Source: Proteobacteria bacterium UBA6921 (GTDB lineage: Bacteria > Pseudomonadota > Gammaproteobacteria > SG8-11). Taken from it: DNA of 9,859 bases. This document shows, piece after piece, positions 1 to 6,402 of this stretch (the stretch's first letter is position 1; the number at the start of each line of letters is the position of its first letter). The position numbers were made by a program, and so were the translations under genes. Under the pieces are notes generated by a model that was not told where the DNA came from, made no database searches, and was given only the letters and a program-made list of their open reading frames with translations. The stretch lies in the NCBI GenBank assembly GCA_002450895.1, contig DKAR01000076.1:394-10252 (forward strand). Reading direction: 5' to 3'.

Positions 1-414
1 TCCGGATCGTTCATGGGCAGCGAATTCGCCTTCGAGGATATCGGGTCGCAGGAAGTCGAGAAGTACACCTACAAGTATTTGCGTGACGACACGTTCAAAG
101 GCATGGCGGTGTTTGTGATGGAACGCTATCCGGTCAGCAAAAACTCCGGATACAAGCGCCAGATTGTCTGGATGGATCAAGCCGAATACCGCGCCCATCA
201 GATTGAGTTCTACGATCGCAAGGACACGCTGCTGAAGACACTGACGTTTGATGACTATCAGAAGTATCTCGACAAGTACTGGCGCGCCGGGAGCTTTAAG
301 ATGGTCAATCATCAAACCGGCAAGAGCACGGATCTGAAATGGACGAACTACAAGTTCCGCAATGGTTTGGCTGAAAGTGACTTCAGCCAGGAAGCCCTGG
401 CCCGCGCACGTTAG
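1..414 (+). CDS. LolA-like outer membrane lipoprotein-sorting protein, C-terminal part (5' end outside window)
   Basis: The reading frame is open from base 1; its first codons read S-G-S-F before the Met at 13, so that Met is internal and the gene starts outside the window. The 137 visible residues match the C-terminal half of the family annotated 'outer membrane lipoprotein-sorting protein' (LolA-like fold, PF17131 type, usually about 250-270 residues). Recognisable stretches are SGSFMGSEFAFEDI at the start, then a run of beta-strand-like segments (VWMDQAEYRAHQIEFYDRKD) and the near-terminal DLKWTNYKFRNGL. Known members are periplasmic and often lie beside RND/MMPL-type transporters; such a gene may lie upstream but cannot be seen. 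The stop codon (412-414) is 29 bases before the beta-barrel gene, which suggests co-transcription. The substrate (lipoprotein or lipid) is unknown. Confidence 0.8.
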   Translation, partial: SGSFMGSEFAFEDIGSQEVEKYTYKYLRDDTFKGMAVFVMERYPVSKNSGYKRQIVWMDQAEYRAHQIEFYDRKDTLLKTLTFDDYQKYLDKYWRAGSFKMVNHQTGKSTDLKWTNYKFRNGLAESDFSQEALARAR

Positions 415-443
415 TTGATCATCATTCAGGCAGAACAACACGC

Positions 444-1664
444 ATGAAACGGTCACGACGCGTCATTACGCGATGCACCGCTGCGCCCTGGACGGCCGCA
501 GCCATCGGAACACTGATGATGTCCGCAAATGCCATCGCGGGGGAATGGTCCGGCAATGTTGGCGTCGAGTGGCGCCTGTTTCCGGAAGACGCGTCGTATG
601 CGGACCAGCATGACGCGTATCTTTCGGTCGCCGCGCAGCCCGAGTATCGCCACAAGTGGGACGATGGAAACCAGGTTTTTACTTTCGCGCCCTTCGTTCG
701 ACTCGCGCAGTATGACGACAATCGTTCGCACGCCGATATCGGCGAACTGACCTGGCTCGCAGCGACACCTACCCATGAATGGCGGGTGGGTGTGCGCAAG
801 GTCTTCTGGGGCGTCACCGAGTCCCAACATCTGGTCGACATCATCAATCAGACGGATGGTGTGGAGAATCCAGATGGCGAAGACAAACTCGGCCAGCCGA
901 TGGTCAATCTGGCACTGATTCAGCCCTGGGGCACCGTCGATCTTTTTGTGCTCACCGGATTTCGCGAGCGTACGTTTCCTTCATCCGAGGGCCGCCCACG
1001 CATCGGGATTCGCATTGACGACGACCATGCGCAGTACGATTCCGACCGAGAATGGCGCCACCTCGACACTGCTGTGCGTTACCGCCACACCCTGGACAGC
1101 ATTGACCTGGGCGTTTCGTATTTCAACGGCACGAGCCGCGATCCGCGCCTGCTGCCGGCGTTCAGGAACGGCGAGTTGGTCCTCGTTCCGTACTACGACC
1201 AGATTCGACAATACGGTCTTGATGTTCAGGCCACACTCGAAAGCTGGCTTTGGAAGCTGGAGCTGATCAATCGCAGCGGCCAGGGTGAGCGCTATAGCGC
1301 AGCCACCGGTGGATTCGAATACACATTTTCGGGAATTTTCGAAACCGGAATGGACCTTGGCCTGATCACCGAACTTCTCTACGACACGCGCAACAACAGT
1401 GCACCGACACCGTTCCAGCGCGACATCATGATTGGTGGTCGGCTCGCGCTGAACGACGTGCAAAGCACTGATTTGCTGGTCGGAATGATTTTCGATCCGA
1501 AGTTCGACTCGCGAATCTACAGTATCGAAGGCAGCCGTCGCATCGGTTCGAGCTGGAAGCTGAGCATCGAAGCGCGCAGCTACGTCGGCATCAGTGCGAG
1601 GGATCCGCTTTACGTCTATCGCGACGACGATTATCTGCAGGCCGAATTGGCCTGGTATTTCTAG
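444..1664 (+). CDS. outer-membrane beta-barrel protein (porin-like, possibly DUF1302-like)
   Basis: A 406-residue protein with a basic N-terminus (MKRSRR), a hydrophobic stretch at about 11-30 and a probable signal peptidase I site after ANAIA (residue 32). The mature part has the alternating polar/hydrophobic, aromatic-rich pattern of a transmembrane beta-barrel and ends in Trp-Tyr-Phe, the C-terminal aromatic signature recognised by the BAM machinery. The segment at about 115-160 (GVRKVFWGVTESQHLVDIIN and after) resembles the strand-plus-loop pattern of DUF1302-type barrels, but I cannot assign a family firmly. It starts at the ATG at 444; only a weak AGG lies upstream, so translation may depend on the preceding gene. 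Placed between a LolA-like protein and a membrane methyltransferase, it may form the outer-membrane part of an envelope lipid or lipoprotein handling unit. This role is inferred; the substrate is unknown. Confidence 0.75.
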   Translation: MKRSRRVITRCTAAPWTAAAIGTLMMSANAIAGEWSGNVGVEWRLFPEDASYADQHDAYLSVAAQPEYRHKWDDGNQVFTFAPFVRLAQYDDNRSHADIGELTWLAATPTHEWRVGVRKVFWGVTESQHLVDIINQTDGVENPDGEDKLGQPMVNLALIQPWGTVDLFVLTGFRERTFPSSEGRPRIGIRIDDDHAQYDSDREWRHLDTAVRYRHTLDSIDLGVSYFNGTSRDPRLLPAFRNGELVLVPYYDQIRQYGLDVQATLESWLWKLELINRSGQGERYSAATGGFEYTFSGIFETGMDLGLITELLYDTRNNSAPTPFQRDIMIGGRLALNDVQSTDLLVGMIFDPKFDSRIYSIEGSRRIGSSWKLSIEARSYVGISARDPLYVYRDDDYLQAELAWYF

Positions 1665-1666
1665 CG

Positions 1667-2122
1667 ATGGATCGCAGTCGCGTCATAGCCCCGCCGCCGC
1701 TCATCTACGCGATGACGTTTGTTCCCGGCTGGTTGCTCGATCGTTATCTGGGGAGTTTTTCTTTTGCGCTGGCACCGCGCATGATCGCCGCAGCAGTTTT
1801 CTTCATACCGGGCCTGCTCCTGGCACGCGGTGCATTTCGAGCCATGCGCCGTGCGCGCACAACCGCGAACCCCTACGGCGAATCGACAGCCATCGTCCAA
1901 GAGGGTGCGTTTCGTTACACGCGCAATCCGCTGTATGTCACGTTGGCCCTGTTCTACATTGCGGCGTCTCTGGCGCTGAATGCACCACTCGCCATCACGA
2001 CGCTGCCCGTCGCGCTACTGTTGGTTCACTTTGGTGTGATCCTGCGCGAAGAGCGCTATCTCGAAACACGATTTGGTGCGGAGTATATGAGCTACAAGGC
2101 GAAGGTGCGTCGCTGGATCTGA
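1667..2122 (+). CDS. isoprenylcysteine carboxyl methyltransferase-type membrane protein (ICMT/PEMT family)
   Basis: A 151-residue integral membrane protein with hydrophobic segments at about 13-28, 36-54 and 85-125. The family signature is plain: GAFRYTRNPLY near residue 81-91, then a hydrophobic pair, then EERYLETRFGAEYMSYKAKVRRW at the C-terminus. In ICMT/PEMT-type enzymes these two motifs bind S-adenosylmethionine and the lipid-side substrate. Bacterial members are mostly of unknown substrate; some methylate lipids or small hydrophobic molecules, and bacteria generally lack prenylated CaaX proteins. The ATG is 2 bases after the barrel gene stop, with no obvious Shine-Dalgarno sequence, so translational coupling is likely. 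Its stop is 7 bases from the convergent stop of the next gene. Confidence 0.85.
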   Translation: MDRSRVIAPPPLIYAMTFVPGWLLDRYLGSFSFALAPRMIAAAVFFIPGLLLARGAFRAMRRARTTANPYGESTAIVQEGAFRYTRNPLYVTLALFYIAASLALNAPLAITTLPVALLLVHFGVILREERYLETRFGAEYMSYKAKVRRWI

Positions 2123-2130
2123 TGCGACGC
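2107..2130. terminator. short GC-rich inverted repeat spanning convergent stop codons
   Basis: GCGTCGC (2107-2113) and GCGACGC (2124-2130) form a perfect 7-base-pair stem around a 10-base loop. The structure covers the stop of the plus-strand methyltransferase (2120-2122) and touches the stop of the minus-strand lipoprotein (2130-2132). There is no T-tract on either side, so it is a weak candidate for a bidirectional transcription end and may be chance. Confidence 0.3.
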
Positions 2131-3410
2131 TAGGGATCCGGCTCCAGCGTAAACTGCATTTCAACGACGCCGCCCGGTTTCACACGCACACTACGCCGCT
2201 CGATCGTCGAAAACCCGGGCTTTACCGCGACAAATGTGTAGTCACCGGGAGCAACCTCCGAGAATCGAAACTGCCCCTGGTCGTCGGTGAGTGCTTCGAG
2301 CGTGTCGGTTCCGGCGAGTATCACCTGAACACCGACGGTCCCATCTCCGCGATATCCAGTCAGCGTGCCGTGCAATTCGGCAAGGTCTCGTACACCACCG
2401 ATCTCCGCGAATTCGTTGGGCAAGGGTGGATCAAGTTCGGCAATCAGGCGTGTGATGGCTTCCTGGCGCAGTTCAAAACCGCTGCGTGTCACCGTTTGGT
2501 AGCCGGGCGTGGATATGACCAGCGACATCATCTCCGCACCGAGCTTACCGAACTGGAACGTTCCGTCGGCCCCGGTCACGGTTGTCGCATACAGTGTGCC
2601 GGTCAGGGTGGTGCGCAACTCGACGGTGGCGCCGGACACTGGCAGTTGCGAAAGCCGGTCCACCACGATGCCGGTGAGCATGCTGGTATGCGGCAAGCGA
2701 TCCTGAATCATTGGGCGTGGCGGGATCCCGTACACCTGCGCGTACGCCGCGCGTGCACGATCAATGACATCTGCGCGTTCGATGTCGTTGAAATCCTGCG
2801 ACGATGCAGAGTTCATCAGAATCCTGGCGGAGTACAACGCGAACAGCTCGCCGCGCGGATCGTTGGTGTCGCGTGAGTGATCGCTCATTCCGAGCAATTC
2901 ATGAATCATGGCTGCGGGAGTGGCGTACGGCTCCCCTTCAGCGCGATCTGCGCTGTCATCTCCGACTCGCCACTGAACATACTGGTAGTTGCCGTCCTGG
3001 ATGGAGTTGGTGACTGCCATGACGCGTGCCCGAATATCCTCTCCTGGTCGCGCGCGAAACGCGACCCACCATTCGGCGGTTTCCTTTGGCTGAAGCGCGA
3101 GAACGGGTTCGATGTGCAGCGCCGGTCCCTCAAGGCGAGACTCCGTCGAGCCAATCGCTCCCAACGGTGCGAGATCCCGTCCGCAATCGATGGCAATCGT
3201 GATGTTCTGCACCGGCATCGATCCGGAATTTCTCAGCCGGGCATGAAGGCTCACGACGTTTCCGCCGTGAACTTCGGTATTTCCGGAAAAGACTTCAAGA
3301 ACCAGCGGAGAACCGCTTGTCTCTGGCCCGTCCTGAACGGGCGCCAGGCTGCATCCCGCAAGCCAGATCAGCGCGACCATGAAGAGTGCGCTGTTCGCGA
3401 TGCACCTCAA
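2130..3410 (-). CDS. lipoprotein with Ig-like domain and two carboxypeptidase-regulatory-like domains
   Basis: A 426-residue lipoprotein: hydrophobic h-region at 8-17, then lipobox L-A-G-C with Cys20 followed by Ser, which favours outer-membrane localisation. Residues about 36-150 look like a beta-sandwich (CARDB/DUF11-like) with the line LVLEVFSGNTEVHGGNVVSL and, later, LQPKETAEWWVAF. Residues about 160-235 are mostly helical. Residues about 243-328 and 343-424 are two carboxypeptidase-regulatory-like domains (PF13620 type), each with the G-x-V...P-V-x-G-A-x-V and D-x-x-G-x-F-x-F patterns and a P-G-Y/P-G-F turn. The start is a TTG with an AGGGAGG Shine-Dalgarno sequence 9 bases upstream (3420-3426). 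It is clearly homologous to the secreted protein at 4846-6252. No catalytic domain is visible; binding or scaffolding at the cell surface is inferred. Confidence 0.85.
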   Translation of the reverse strand: MRCIANSALFMVALIWLAGCSLAPVQDGPETSGSPLVLEVFSGNTEVHGGNVVSLHARLRNSGSMPVQNITIAIDCGRDLAPLGAIGSTESRLEGPALHIEPVLALQPKETAEWWVAFRARPGEDIRARVMAVTNSIQDGNYQYVQWRVGDDSADRAEGEPYATPAAMIHELLGMSDHSRDTNDPRGELFALYSARILMNSASSQDFNDIERADVIDRARAAYAQVYGIPPRPMIQDRLPHTSMLTGIVVDRLSQLPVSGATVELRTTLTGTLYATTVTGADGTFQFGKLGAEMMSLVISTPGYQTVTRSGFELRQEAITRLIAELDPPLPNEFAEIGGVRDLAELHGTLTGYRGDGTVGVQVILAGTDTLEALTDDQGQFRFSEVAPGDYTFVAVKPGFSTIERRSVRVKPGGVVEMQFTLEPDP

Positions 3411-3419
3411 CGCCGTATT

Positions 3420-3426
3420 CCTCCCT
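3420..3426 (-). promoter_or_regulatory. ribosome binding site deciding a TTG start
   Basis: AGGGAGG on the minus strand, 9 bases before the TTG at 3410-3408. No ATG or GTG nearby in frame gives a full signal peptide, so this site supports TTG initiation. Confidence 0.55.
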
Positions 3427-3515
3427 GTTTTCGATTCTCGCTGCGTGACCGCTCCCTACGCCGCAGCGCGAGTTTGTTTTCCGTTTCTTAAATGAGCCTG
3501 ATGAGGGTTCCCTTT

Positions 3516-3866
3516 CTAGACATCCAACATGAGCTTGCGCGGCTTGCGCATTCCCGCAATCTTGCACGCCTGCTGCCCGTAGCCATAAGGAAACAACTGA
3601 TACAGGAACTTGCGCGTTGCCCGCGACTTGTCAAAAAGAGTCTCCATCGCCTTCAGCAGGGTGCGCGCTTCCGGCACTTTGTGCTGAGTGTCAAAATACT
3701 CTCGCACGTAATTCACGATGGCCCAGCGCTCCTGATTCAACTCGAGTCGCTCGCGCGCGGCAATAGCCAGTGCTACGTCACGATCCCACTGCGATGGATC
3801 TTCCAGATAGCCCTCCTCGTCCGTGAGCAGTTCACGTCCATTGACTACGATTGAACCTGCTGTCAC
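3516..3866 (-). CDS. DsrC/TusE-family sulfur relay-like protein lacking the C-terminal cysteine
   Basis: A 116-residue cytoplasmic protein aligning over its whole length with the DsrC/TusE/DsvC family: VNGRELLTDEEGYLEDPSQW (8-27), ERWAIVNYVREYF (46-58), then the family C-terminal arm LFPYGYGQQACKIAG (91-105). DsrC proper has two redox cysteines, one in ACKIAG and one penultimate; TusE keeps only the last. Here the ACKIAG cysteine is present (Cys101), but the position 11 residues later is Leu112 and the protein ends KPRKLMLDV with no further cysteine. It therefore cannot form the DsrC intramolecular disulfide or carry TusE-type persulfide at the usual site. It starts at a GTG with GGAGG (3872-3876) 5 bases upstream, 13 bases after the TlpA-like gene. 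A regulatory or variant role, as proposed for DsrC-like proteins lacking the last cysteine, is inferred. Confidence 0.88.
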   Translation of the reverse strand: MTAGSIVVNGRELLTDEEGYLEDPSQWDRDVALAIAARERLELNQERWAIVNYVREYFDTQHKVPEARTLLKAMETLFDKSRATRKFLYQLFPYGYGQQACKIAGMRKPRKLMLDV

Positions 3867-3879
3867 CGCTGCCTCCGTA

Positions 3880-4395
3880 TCAGGAATGCGCCAGCTTCAT
3901 CCGCGCACGCAGCCCGGCTTCCGTCGTGTAGCCGATTTCAACGAAACGCACGTTGCCTTTTTCGTCAATTACGAAGCTTGCGGGCACCGCGTGGACACCC
4001 CAACGTGCTGCGATGGCACCGTCGGGATCATTGATCGCCGCGAAAGGAAGCTGATTCTCCGCAAGATGGCGCCGCACATCGTCCTCCGTACCACTCTGCA
4101 TGGCGATGCTAATCACGGGAAAGTCGCGCGACAAGGCGGCAATTGAATCCTGTTCAAAGCGACACACGGAACACCAGGTCGCCCAAAAATGAACCAGAAT
4201 CGGGCGGGAACCCGTATCGGCGAGATCGAATGCCGCGCCTTGAACCGTCATGCCGGACAGCGCGGGCGCGGCATCGCCGGGTACATCACGATGCTGGTAG
4301 GCGCGCACGGACGCCAACACGGCGATGAAAATCACGACTTCGAGGACAATCCGGACGACGCGAGAGAGACGACGCGGGCTAGCGGTTGCGGTCAT
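3880..4395 (-). CDS. membrane-anchored TlpA/ScsD-like thiol:disulfide oxidoreductase
   Basis: A 171-residue protein with a basic N-terminus, one transmembrane anchor at about 14-31 and a thioredoxin-fold domain on the periplasmic side. The active site is W-C-S-V-C (74-78), preceded by the typical ILVHFWATW strand; the cis-proline loop is V-P-A (137-139), followed by SFVIDEKGNVRF and a helical tail. This pattern fits the 'protein disulfide oxidoreductase' group related to TlpA, ScsD and DsbE, which reduce or exchange disulfides in periplasmic proteins. Its partner is unknown. The start ATG overlaps the end of the holin-family gene by 17 bases, and the stop is 13 bases before the DsrC-like gene, so expression is probably coupled. 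No strong Shine-Dalgarno sequence precedes the ATG. Confidence 0.87.
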   Translation of the reverse strand: MTATASPRRLSRVVRIVLEVVIFIAVLASVRAYQHRDVPGDAAPALSGMTVQGAAFDLADTGSRPILVHFWATWCSVCRFEQDSIAALSRDFPVISIAMQSGTEDDVRRHLAENQLPFAAINDPDGAIAARWGVHAVPASFVIDEKGNVRFVEIGYTTEAGLRARMKLAHS

Positions 4396-4777
4396 CGCGG
4401 GGAATATGTCGAACCCAGTTGACTTCGATATGACCGCGCGGGCCCACCAGCGCAGAAGCGATCCAGCCGGTGAAACTGACGATCAACGCGCCGAAAAATG
4501 CGGACCAGAATCCCGCAATTGAAAAACCATCAAACATCCCGGCAACCAGACCCAACATCGCCGCGTTGATAATGAGCAAGAACAATCCCAGCGTCACGAG
4601 AGTAATCGGCAGCGTCAAAACGATGAGCACCGGTCGCAGGATGGCATTTACAATTCCCAGGACAAGCGCGGCGCCCAGCAGAGTCCACCCGTCGGTAATC
4701 TCAATTCCGGGAATCAACTCCGTGGCGACCCACAATCCCGCCGCGACGATGAGAACGCGAATCAGAAATCCCGTCAT
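4379..4777 (-). CDS. 'phage holin family' small membrane protein (PF04020 type)
   Basis: A 132-residue protein with four predicted hydrophobic segments (about 3-20, 31-49, 53-80 and 88-112) and a polar tail. The stretch NAILRPVLIVLTLPITLVTL followed by GLFLLIINAAMLGL is the hallmark of the PF04020 family, named after a mycobacteriophage holin but widespread as a chromosomal gene of unknown function. Nothing around it is phage-like. It starts at an ATG with a purine-rich AAGGAAGG just upstream (about 4783-4790), 68 bases after the stop of the large secreted-protein gene. No terminator is visible in that gap, so it may belong to the same transcript. The function is not known. Confidence 0.88.
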   Translation of the reverse strand: MTGFLIRVLIVAAGLWVATELIPGIEITDGWTLLGAALVLGIVNAILRPVLIVLTLPITLVTLGLFLLIINAAMLGLVAGMFDGFSIAGFWSAFFGALIVSFTGWIASALVGPRGHIEVNWVRHIPRDDRNR

Positions 4778-4845
4778 TATTTCCTTCCTTCAAGGTTCGC
4801 CTACTTATGAACAGATGCGGCCAAAACGACCGATTTAAAGGGCAA

Positions 4846-6252
4846 CTACTTGCGCGCGGTCGCCGTGCTTTCTGAACTCAGCTCGGTTTCGAGCGTCGTG
4901 GTTTGACCAGCCACGACAGCGATATTGAAACGCGTGACCTTGAAAAATCCGGCACGGCTCCACGTCGCCGTGTAATTCCCGGGCGTCATGCCGTTCACGC
5001 TGAAACGGCCGTACCGATCTGTAGTCACGAGCACTCGCTGCGGACCTTCAAAGAAGACATTCACTTCCCCAACCGGGGCAAGATCAGCCGCAGCGACGAC
5101 GCGGCCGACGAGGCGTCCCCCTTCGTCCATCGCCAGCTCGGCAATGTCCTTGCGGTTGTCGGAATCGTTTTCGGCCAGGCGAAAATCAACACGCAGCGTC
5201 GTCGAATTGCGGACATCGATGTTCCCCCGCGTGCGCATCTTGTATCCCGGCTTCGTCACCGTGATGGAGTAATAATCCGCCGGCATTCCAGCCAGAACAA
5301 AGTAACCCTGGTCGTCTGTCGACGTAGCCACACCTCCGGCACCGTCCAGGGACACAATGGCTCCGGCGATCGGATTGCGCTCGCTCCCCACGTAGACACG
5401 CCCGGTCACGGCGCTGTCTGCGGCGCGCGCTGACACGAGCGTGGTGTCAGCGTCATCGTCTTTTGTCTCGATATCGCGAAGATCGCTCATCAAGACAATT
5501 TCAGGCATCCAGCGCGACGCGGGAGTGAACGAATGCGATAACAGAACGCGCGTAATTTGCTGCTGCTGGTGTGCTTCGTATACGCGGCCGAGTCGTTGCA
5601 GCGCGATGCTCTGCAGGTAATAAGCCGTGGCCTTGAACATCGGGTTGTCAAACAGTGTCACCGCGCTCTTGAGCGTGTTGATGGCTGCCTCGTACTCACC
5701 GACCTCGATGCTCTTTTTGGCGCGATCCAGCAGCGTTTCGGCAATTTCGACGACAATCGTGGGCGCGGGGCCCTCGATATTCACCGATGCGTCGGCAAGA
5801 AATGCCTTGTCGCCGGTATTCGTCGTCGCGCTGATCGTCGCCGCCCCGGCACGATCCGTTCCGAGGATGACAAACCATTCCGCGCGTTCCCGCGGCCCAA
5901 GCACCGGCAGCGGCTCTACGACGATCTCGTCGCTGACAATGTGCACAGCGGTGGCGCCGCGCCCGCCCAGCGGCAGGAGCATGGGACTGGCCAGAACATT
6001 CAACTGAACTTTCTCGATCGGCTCTGCACCGAAATTGGATACGACGACGCGCGCCGAGACGATCCCGCCAATTGCAATTGGGTTTTCGCCTACGACGATT
6101 TTGAGTTCAAGTTCGGATTTTGCAGGACGGAGTTCGTCCTGGGCCGCACAAACTCCGGGCGCAGAAACCAAGCCCGCAACCATTGACAGAAATGCACAAC
6201 CGAATCCAACTTGTCGAAGACGCCCCAACAACGTGCCTCCCATGGCATTCAT
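4846..6252 (-). CDS. secreted protein with Ig-like, helical repeat and two carboxypeptidase-regulatory-like domains
   Basis: A 468-residue exported protein: signal peptide about 1-37 (hydrophobic 16-32, likely cut after VCA-A). There is no good lipobox, unlike its homologue at 2130-3410. Residues about 47-160 form a beta-rich CARDB/DUF11-like domain (LELKIVVGENPIAIGGIVSA, then LGPRERAEWFVIL). Residues about 165-240 are helical and TPR-like (AKKSIEVGEYEAAINTLKSA). Residues about 281-360 and 379-458 are two carboxypeptidase-regulatory-like domains with TDDQGYFVLAGMP and TDRYGRFSVNGMTPGNY. No enzyme domain is seen, so binding or scaffolding is the likeliest role. The ATG at 6252 has no clear Shine-Dalgarno sequence; Met4 at 6243 is an alternative. 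A terminator just upstream means it needs its own promoter. Confidence 0.85.
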   Translation of the reverse strand: MNAMGGTLLGRLRQVGFGCAFLSMVAGLVSAPGVCAAQDELRPAKSELELKIVVGENPIAIGGIVSARVVVSNFGAEPIEKVQLNVLASPMLLPLGGRGATAVHIVSDEIVVEPLPVLGPRERAEWFVILGTDRAGAATISATTNTGDKAFLADASVNIEGPAPTIVVEIAETLLDRAKKSIEVGEYEAAINTLKSAVTLFDNPMFKATAYYLQSIALQRLGRVYEAHQQQQITRVLLSHSFTPASRWMPEIVLMSDLRDIETKDDDADTTLVSARAADSAVTGRVYVGSERNPIAGAIVSLDGAGGVATSTDDQGYFVLAGMPADYYSITVTKPGYKMRTRGNIDVRNSTTLRVDFRLAENDSDNRKDIAELAMDEGGRLVGRVVAAADLAPVGEVNVFFEGPQRVLVTTDRYGRFSVNGMTPGNYTATWSRAGFFKVTRFNIAVVAGQTTTLETELSSESTATARK

Positions 6253-6276
6253 TCAACGAAAAAACAATGGGACGGA

Positions 6277-6282
6277 ATTGTA
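6277..6282 (-). promoter_or_regulatory. possible -10 box for the secreted-protein gene
   Basis: TACAAT on the minus strand (one mismatch to TATAAT), about 25 bases before the ATG at 6252 and downstream of the terminator at 6311-6351, where a new promoter is needed. I see no convincing -35 box at the right distance. Confidence 0.3.
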
Positions 6283-6310
6283 GACGATCCGGTATGGGCA
6301 TCGACAGTGG

Positions 6311-6351
6311 AAAAAAAACCACCGCGCCGCTCAGTGTCGCGCCGCGATGGT
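6311..6351 (-). terminator. rho-independent terminator of the COG3671-like gene
   Basis: On the minus strand a GC-rich hairpin (arms 6339-6351 and 6318-6330, loop 6331-6338) is followed directly by eight Ts (6318-6311). The 13-position stem has one mismatch and one position that pairs as G-U only in the minus-strand transcript, so termination on that strand is favoured. It lies 51 bases after the stop of the gene at 6403-6777 and separates that gene from the block below. Confidence 0.8.
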
Positions 6352-6363
6352 TCGGAGGATGAG

Positions 6364-6385
6364 CGCGCGGCGCGTGCGTCGCGCG
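6364..6385. repeat. short CG-rich inverted repeat next to the terminator
   Basis: CGCGCG at 6364-6369 and again at 6380-6385 can pair around a 10-base loop, just before the terminator hairpin in the minus-strand transcript. It lies in an alternating CG tract and may add to 3'-end structure, or be simple sequence bias. Confidence 0.3.
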
Positions 6386-6402
6386 TAAACCAGTGTAATT
6401 TC

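Noticed and set aside
415..428. FNR-like box TTGATcatcATTCA between the LolA-like and barrel genes
   Set aside because: The second half-site does not match ATCAA well, and the site lies inside a probable transcription unit.
1594..2133. 179-codon plus-strand open frame across the barrel end and the methyltransferase
   Set aside because: It lies in another frame over two well-recognised genes and has shadow-like Arg/Ser/His-rich composition.
3439..3468. Hairpin CGCTGCG/CGCAGCG before the TTG-started lipoprotein gene
   Set aside because: The T-rich run that follows it is on the plus strand, where no gene precedes it; on the minus strand no T-tract follows, so it is not a terminator for the DsrC-like gene.
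2370..3491. Several plus-strand open frames opposite the lipoprotein gene
   Set aside because: They have no recognisable domain, and the minus-strand frame shows a full lipoprotein architecture with a ribosome site.
4379..4777. Sign of a prophage from the 'phage holin family' gene
   Set aside because: The PF04020 family is a common chromosomal membrane protein group, and no other phage gene is present.
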